Shown here: piece by piece, positions 57,464 to 64,000 of the stretch | Numbering within the stretch: the first letter of the stretch is position 1 | Layout: each line of letters starts with the position of its first letter | From: CAIWHR01 sp963823215 | GTDB lineage: Bacteria; Pseudomonadota; Gammaproteobacteria; Burkholderiales; Casimicrobiaceae | Length of the DNA: 64,000 nucleotides | NCBI GenBank assembly: GCA_963823215.1 | Contig: CAWGKT010000007.1 | Coordinates: forward strand, 1-64,000 | Direction: 5' to 3' | Position numbers and translations under genes: made by a program | The notes under the pieces: generated by a model | What the model was told of the DNA's origin: nothing | The model's database searches: none | Seen by the model: the letters and a program-made list of their open reading frames with translations, nothing else

Positions 57464-58228
57464 GGCGGTCGTTCTCCTGTTCGCGCCCGCCGTCGAGCGC
57501 CTGCAGATCCTGGACGACGCGGCGGCTCTCGACGCCGCGCTGCTCGAGGTAATGGTCGAGCACCTCGCGCATCAGCCGCTTGGCCTCGGCGGCCGTTTCG
57601 CCGTCGACGTAGCGGCCATCGGCAAGCGCGAGCAGCGTCGCGCCGCGCACCACCGGCAGCCGCGCCCCGCGGTGCGGCCGGCGTGCGCCGCGGACCGCGG
57701 TCGAAGGCGTAATGGTAGCGCGCCGCGGGATCGACGGCCCCGCCTGTGTCCGCTTCGCGCACGAGCGGCAGCGCGTAGCCGAGCTCGGTGAGCAGCCGAA
57801 GCTCGAACTGCCGCAGCACCGGCGCCTGCTCGCCCCCGCCCGCAAGCTCGGCGAGCGCCGTCTCGTAGTTCGCGAACAGGCGCGGATGCGGATCCTCGCG
57901 CGGCAGCAGCTTCAGCAGCAGTTCGTTCAGGTAGAAGCCGCAGACCAGCGCCGATGCCGCCGACGAGCGGCAGCCCTCCGCGCCATTCGGCCCTGAGCAG
58001 CGTCTTGAGCTCGCGCTGACCCGACCAGGTGAGGAGCAGCGGCTGGAATCCCTGCAGCAGGCCGCGCAGCTCGGAGCGCGGCCGCTTGGCGCCGCGCGCG
58101 ACCATCGCGACCCGTCCATACTCGGCCGTGAAGGCTTCGACGATGAGACTGGTTTCGCGGTAGGCGAACGTGTGCAGGACGAAGGCCGGCTGATCGTCGC
58201 GGCGTAACGGCTGGGCGCGCGTGGACAT
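57456..58228 (-). pseudogene. recO: DNA repair protein RecO, frameshifted
   Basis: A RecO of about 257 residues, which loads RecA with RecR during gap repair. The OB-fold N-terminus (FVLHTFAYRETSLIVEAFTAEYGRVAMVARGAKRPRS) is followed by the helical part (CGFYLNELLLKLLPREDPHPRLF) in a second frame from about 57985, and the end (GRYVDGETAAEAKRLMREVLDHYL) in a third from about 57700. All conserved blocks are present. It follows era with 20 bases between. Confidence 0.86.
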
Positions 58229-58248
58229 GGCAAGTGCGAGGTGGCTGC

Positions 58249-59151
58249 TCAGTAGCCGAACCGGGTGAGCAGCGCCTCGTCGTCGGCCCAGCCGCGCTTG
58301 ACGCGCACCCAGACCTCGAGGAACACCTTGCCGCCGAACAGGCGCTCCATGTCGACCCGGGCCGTCGACGCGATCTCCTTCATCTGCGCGCCGCCCGCGC
58401 CCAGCAGGATCGCGCGCTGGTTCTCGCGGTCCACGTAGATCGTGGCGTGAATCCGGCGCATCGCGCCCTCGTGCTCGAAGCGGTCGATGGCGACCGTCGT
58501 CGCGTACGGCACCTCCTCGCCGAGCAGCCGGAAGATCTTCTCGCGCACGAACTCCGCCGCGAGGAAGCGCTCGTCGCGGTCGGTGATCTCGTCCGCGCCG
58601 AAGATCGGGGCGCCCTCGGGCAGCAGCGCGCAGACCTCCGCCAGCAGCGCATCGAGCGCCCGTTCCTTTTCCGCGCTCACCGGCACGATGGCCGAAAAGG
58701 GATACAGCGCGGCCAGCTCGGCCATCTGCGGCAGCAGCGCGTCCCGGTCCTTCTGGCGATCGATCTTGTTGAGCGCGACGACGACGCGCGCGCCGGCCGG
58801 CAGCAGGCGGATCACCGCACGATCGGCATCGGTGGTGCGGCCGGCCTCGAGCACCAGCACCGTCGCATCGACATCGGCGAGGCATTGCGTCGACCGCCCG
58901 GTTCATCCGGTCGTTGAGCCGCGATCGATGCTTCGTCTGAAATCCCGGCGTATCGACGAAAATGACCTGGGCAGTCCGGCGTCGTCACGATCCCGGTGAC
59001 GCGGTGGCGCGTCGTCTGCGCCTTGCGCGACGTGATGCTGACCTTCTGGCCGACCAGACGATTGAGCAGCGTCGATTTGCCGACGTTCGGCCGGCCGACG
59101 ATCGCCGCGTAGCCGCAGCGAAACCCGCGCCGGGCCTGGCGCTTCAGCCAC
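58249..59151 (-). pseudogene. era: GTPase Era, frameshifted
   Basis: A GTPase of about 300 residues needed for 16S rRNA and 30S maturation. G1 is GRPNVGKST, with SITSRKAQTTRHR as switch I, G3 is DTPGFQTKH, G4 NKID; the C-terminal KH domain includes RAILLGAGGAQMKEIA. G1 and G3 and the rest are in three frames, with changes near 59110, 58970 and 58885. Era is essential in most bacteria, so these are probably sequence errors. The likely start is GTG 59151, overlapping the end of rnc by 8 bases. Confidence 0.88.
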
Positions 59152-59836
59152 CGTGCGCGTCGCCCGGCACGGCAACGGCCCGGGCAAATGCCTGCGCGGC
59201 AGCGTCCTGCTCCGCCGCGCGGCGGTTCGTGCCGGTGCCGATGGCGACGATGGCCAGCGCCGGCACGCGGCACTCGATCGTGAACGTCTGCGCGTGTGCC
59301 TCGCCGCTGATCTCGGTGACCGCGTACTCCGGCACGGCGAGGCGACGCGCCTGCAGCCATTCCTGGAGCCGCGTCTTCGGATCCTTGCCGAGCGCGGCGG
59401 GGTCGAGGTCGACGAACTCACCGGCGTAGACGCGCTCGATCGCGGCGCGGGCGGCCTCGAAGCCGGCGTCGACGAACACGGCGCCGAAGATCGCTTCGAG
59501 GGCGTCGGCGAGAATCGACGGGCGTTCGCCGCCGCCGCTCCTGACCTCGCCCTCGCCCAGGCGGATCTCGGGGCCGAGGCAGAGCCCGCGCGCGAGGCGC
59601 GCCAGCGTGTCGCGATTGACGAGGCTCGCGCGCACGCGCGACAGCTCGCCTTCGGGAATCGCCGGAAAGCGCTCGAACAGCGCCGCGGCGATCACGCAGT
59701 TCAGCACGGCGTCGCCGACGAATTCCAGGCGCTCGTTGTGCGTCGCGCCGTGGCTGCGGTGCGTCAGCGCACGGGCGAGCAGCTCGGGCTGGCGAAAGGC
59801 GTGACCCAGGCGTTCACGCAGCGCGATGGACGGCAT
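59144..59836 (-). CDS. rnc: Ribonuclease III
   Basis: A 230-residue double-strand-specific RNase. The signature NERLEFVGDAVL (about residues 34-45) holds the catalytic Glu and Asp, and DALEAIFGAVFVDAG carries the second acidic pair. The C-terminal double-strand RNA-binding domain (about 155-225) includes KTRLQEWLQARRL and AAEQDAAAQAF. It is intact while its neighbours era and lepB are frameshifted. The start ATG 59836 gives the family N-terminus. Confidence 0.95.
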   Translation of the reverse strand: MPSIALRERLGHAFRQPELLARALTHRSHGATHNERLEFVGDAVLNCVIAAALFERFPAIPEGELSRVRASLVNRDTLARLARGLCLGPEIRLGEGEVRSGGGERPSILADALEAIFGAVFVDAGFEAARAAIERVYAGEFVDLDPAALGKDPKTRLQEWLQARRLAVPEYAVTEISGEAHAQTFTIECRVPALAIVAIGTGTNRRAAEQDAAAQAFARAVAVPGDAHGG

Positions 59837-59866
59837 CCTCCGTGGACGGCCCCGGCGCAATCGGGG

Positions 59867-60229
59867 TCAGCGCGTCGCGGTCGCTTCGAATTCGAGCAAC
59901 AGGCTGACGTTGGCCACCATCGGGAGCTTGCGGGTCCAGCTGGCGCTGGCCGTCACCTCGTTTTTCACCTTGACGACGTCGATGTCGCGGCCGGAAACGG
60001 AATCGATGTACCCGGCGTCGGCGCGCTTCTGAAAGGCTTTGCGGACTTCCGCCGCCGAGTTGAGGTCCTTCGCCTCGACGAGCGCCTGGTCGAGCGCCTG
60101 CTTGACGGAGTAGTACTCGATGTAGGAGGGCAGGACGCGGAAGCCGATCATTACGCAGGTGACAACCACCGCCGCGACGAACAGGAATCCAAGCATTGAC
60201 AGTCCGCGCTGCCGTGTTCGCATCTGCAT
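59867..60229 (-). CDS. DUF4845 membrane protein
   Basis: A 120-residue protein with one N-terminal membrane segment (GLSMLGFLFVAAVVVTCVMIGF) resembling a pilin-like leader, followed by a small periplasmic domain. It is the DUF4845 protein regularly found between lepB and rnc in Betaproteobacteria; its function is not known. ATG 60229 follows GGAGGCAGACG, 12 bases after the lepB stop. Confidence 0.88.
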   Translation of the reverse strand: MQMRTRQRGLSMLGFLFVAAVVVTCVMIGFRVLPSYIEYYSVKQALDQALVEAKDLNSAAEVRKAFQKRADAGYIDSVSGRDIDVVKVKNEVTASASWTRKLPMVANVSLLLEFEATATR

Positions 60230-60240
60230 CGTCTGCCTCC

Positions 60241-61078
60241 CTATCGAATTCCGCTGCCGACCCGCTTGAAGGCGAGGCCCGAAATGTCGTCCCAGTTGAA
60301 CCAGATGAAGAACGCTCTTCCCCGCAGGTGATCGTCCGGCACGAAACCCCAGTACCGGCTGTCGTCGCTGCGGTCGCGATTGTCTCCCATCACGAAGTAC
60401 TGCCCGGCCCGGACCTTGCAGGCGAAGCCGCTGCCGTCGGAATTGTAGTCGCAGTTGTCGCGTCCCGCGAATGCGCGAACCTGGCCCGGGCTGACCGACG
60501 GCAGCGCCGGGTCGACCGCAGCCAGGTGCTCCTTCGCCTCGCCGACGGCCGGCACCGCTTCCGAGAACTGCTCCATCGTCTCGAACCGCAGGCCCTCGAG
60601 ATAGCTGTAGACGCCAGCCGATTTCTGCGCCCACGGCACGCCGTTGACCGTCAGCTTCTTGTCCTTGTAGGCGACGGTGTCGCCCGGGCAGGCCGACGAC
60701 CCGCTTGATGAAGTCCTGCGACGGATTGAGCGGATAGCGGAAGACGACGACATCGCCGTGTTGCGGATCCGCAGACCGGCACGATCTTGTGCTCGAGAAT
60801 CGGCAGCCGCAGGCCGTAGGCGAACTTGTTGACGAGGATGAAGTCCCCGACGTCGAGCGTGGGTCGCATCGACGAGGACGGGATCTTGAATGGCTCGGCC
60901 ACGAACGAGCGCAGCAGAAAGACGATCAGCAGCACCGGAAAGAAGCTCTTCGGATACTCGACCCACCACGGCTCGCGCGCGTCGGCGGCACGCCCTTGTC
61001 GCCAGCACGAGCTTGTCGGCAAGCGCGATCAGCCCGGTGAGGCCCGTGGCGAGGAACAGGATGAGCGGAAAGATTCAT
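60241..61078 (-). pseudogene. lepB: Signal peptidase I, frameshifted
   Basis: A leader peptidase of about 279 residues. The catalytic Ser is in IPSSSMRPTL and the Lys in QDFIKRVVGLPGD; GDNRDRSDDSRYWGFVP is also typical. The N-terminal helices (FPLILFLATGLTGL, SFFPVLLIVFLLRSFVAEPF) precede it. Conserved segments occur in all three frames, with changes near 61070, 61000, 60775 and 60690. LepB is essential, so indel errors are the likely cause. The start ATG 61078 nearly touches the lepA stop. Confidence 0.87.
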
Positions 61079-61080
61079 GG

Positions 61081-62874
<1,794 letters not shown>

Positions 62875-62900
62875 GTTGTTCGCCGGTTATTCGCGGGCCA

Positions 62901-62931
62901 AAACAAAAGGGGGCACCGGAAAAGTGCCCCC
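62901..62931 (-). terminator. Intrinsic terminator between the glutaredoxin-like gene and lepA
   Basis: On the minus strand the arms GGGGGCAC and GTGCCCCC (7-base loop) are followed by TTTTGTTTT. It would end transcripts from the protease and glutaredoxin-like genes, so lepA needs its own promoter in the remaining 26 bases or read-through. Confidence 0.8.
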
Positions 62932-62999
62932 GCCTGCACGAATCATGTTGAATTTTAGCGGATTTTCGCCCCGGAAGCGACCTCAACCCCGGCCGCCTG

Positions 63000-63254
63000 C
63001 TACTCGGCCAAGGCGGCCTCGACCCGGGCCCGATCGAGGCGGAAGTGACACAGCTCGGCGCCGCTTGCCGGTTCGCCCGCGAAGAGCACCGGCACGCGGT
63101 CGCCGAACGCCTGCTCGAGCGCGGGCTCGGTGTCGACATCGACGACGGTAACGGTCGCGCCATGCCGGGCGACTAACGGCCTCAAGGCGTCGAGCATCTC
63201 GTCACAGAGATGGCAACAGGCACGCCCGAGCAGCGTCAATTTCAATCCGGTCAC
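63000..63254 (-). CDS. Glutaredoxin-like (DUF836) thioredoxin-fold protein
   Basis: An 84-residue thioredoxin-fold protein with the motif CCHLCDE near residue 13, giving a CxxC pair preceded by an extra Cys. The cis-Pro is in VPVLFAGE. The family is found next to lepA in Betaproteobacteria; its target is unknown. ATG 63254 follows the protease gene by 18 bases. Confidence 0.85.
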   Translation of the reverse strand: MTGLKLTLLGRACCHLCDEMLDALRPLVARHGATVTVVDVDTEPALEQAFGDRVPVLFAGEPASGAELCHFRLDRARVEAALAE

Positions 63255-63272
63255 GCGCGGGCCTCCGCTTAC

Positions 63273-64000
63273 TCAATCGCCATTGTTGATCTTGAGGGTC
63301 GAGAAGAACTCCTGCTCGCCGCGGCGCAACCGGAACGTCACGGAGGCGCCCTTATCCATCTTCGTCAGCAGGCCGTTGACCTGCTCTGCGCTCTTCGCTT
63401 CGGTTGTCTGGCCGCGGCTGACAATGGCGAGGATGACGTCCCCGGCCTGCACGTTGCCGCGCACGGAGCCGGAAATGTCCTCGATCAGGACGCCGCTCTT
63501 GCCGTCCAGCTCCTTCTTCTGCTCGTCGGTGAGGTCGGACAGCACCAGGCCCAGCCGGTTGGGCTTGGCCTTTTCCTTGGGCGAAGGTCCGCCTTTGCGC
63601 GCCGGGGTCGCCGCGGCCTCGTCCTTGATCTCGGCGACGGTCACGGTAAGGTCCTTCGACGCCCCCTTCCGCCAGACGGTGAGCGTGACCTTGCTGCCGG
63701 GCTTGATCATCGTGATGATGCGCGGCAGCTCGGACGAGCTGCGCACCTCGCGGCCATCCGCCTTGAGCACGATGTCACCCGCCTCGACGCCGGCCTTTTC
63801 GGCGGGACCGCCCTTCTCCACCGAGTTGACGAGCGCGCCCGTCGGCTTGGCGAGCCCGAAGGATTCGGCGGTTTCCTTGCTCACTTCGGTGATCTGGACG
63901 CCGATCCGGCCGCGGGTCACGCGACCTTTCTCCTTGAGCTGCGCGACGGTATTCATCGCCAGATCGATCGGGATCGCAAAGGAAAGCCCCATGTAGCCGC
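63273..64000 (-). CDS. Do-family (DegP/MucD-type) serine protease, C-terminal part
   Basis: Only the last 240 or so residues are inside the window; the gene continues beyond position 64000. The end of the protease domain is seen (GLSFAIPIDLAM), then PDZ1 (about 30-115, RGRIGVQITEVSKETAESFGL, GDIVLKADGREV) and PDZ2 (about 145-235, LGLVLSDLTDEQKKEL, GDVILAI). The linker between PDZ domains is Lys/Pro rich. These proteases degrade misfolded periplasmic proteins. The catalytic triad lies outside the window. Confidence 0.92.
   Translation of the reverse strand, partial: GYMGLSFAIPIDLAMNTVAQLKEKGRVTRGRIGVQITEVSKETAESFGLAKPTGALVNSVEKGGPAEKAGVEAGDIVLKADGREVRSSSELPRIITMIKPGSKVTLTVWRKGASKDLTVTVAEIKDEAAATPARKGGPSPKEKAKPNRLGLVLSDLTDEQKKELDGKSGVLIEDISGSVRGNVQAGDVILAIVSRGQTTEAKSAEQVNGLLTKMDKGASVTFRLRRGEQEFFSTLKINNGD

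Overview
The window is a GC-rich, gene-dense piece of a betaproteobacterial chromosome, most likely from the order Burkholderiales. The clearest evidence is the conserved housekeeping block at the right end, all on the minus strand: Do-family protease, glutaredoxin-like protein, lepA, lepB, DUF4845, rnc, era, recO, pdxJ, nagZ. A second sign is a dispersed repeat beginning ATGAGCGCCGCCGGGCCG, present three times, which I recall as common in Burkholderiales. I see no rRNA, tRNA, CRISPR array, prophage or replication origin.

Layout. 1-6.3 kb holds an IS1182-type insertion sequence, an exported amidase, a broken GNAT acetyltransferase and a lone periplasmic binding protein. 6.5-10.9 kb (minus) is a tungsten aldehyde oxidoreductase (AOR) operon: ferredoxin subunit, W subunit, FAD/NADH subunit, a MoaD-like protein and a small unknown protein. 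11.2-20 kb is a redox region with a diheme cytochrome c, a PQQ alcohol dehydrogenase carrying a lanthanide-type Asp-x-Asp motif, an ankyrin protein, cytochrome b561, and a TonB receptor divergent from a YVTN beta-propeller, followed by a multicopper oxidase. 20-22 kb holds an inositol-phosphatase-like gene and an MFS transporter.

22.2-29.6 kb (minus) is a probable sulfolactate catabolic operon: comC and slcC dehydrogenases, a sulfonate/taurine-type ABC importer, a threonine-dehydratase-like enzyme, and the suyAB sulfo-lyase. A LivHM-LivG transporter lies divergently. 32.6-35.5 kb holds a trans-sulfuration enzyme, gluconokinase with a collapsed 6-phosphogluconate dehydrogenase remnant, and a DMT transporter. 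35.7-42.7 kb (plus) is a tight eight-gene operon joining a glutamine-synthetase-like ligase, a GNAT, an Fe-type alcohol dehydrogenase, a cobalt-type nitrile hydratase with its activator, a PuuD-like hydrolase and an aldehyde dehydrogenase. 42.8-55.7 kb holds folD, a Nudix protein, and a 2-aminoethylphosphonate pathway (phnW, GntR regulator, phnY, pbfA) with a Na/Pi transporter, then a DMT transporter, an FAD/GcvT oxidoreductase and an IclR regulator.

The catabolic blocks fit a heterotroph living on small organosulfonates, organophosphonates, alcohols, aldehydes, amines and nitriles. About eighteen genes have broken reading frames although their sequence is otherwise well conserved. These include genes that are essential in most bacteria (era, lepB), so most breaks are probably indel errors in the sequence rather than true pseudogenes. 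I type them 'pseudogene' only because the frame is broken as given. Start codons were chosen from ribosome-binding sites and protein family N-termini.
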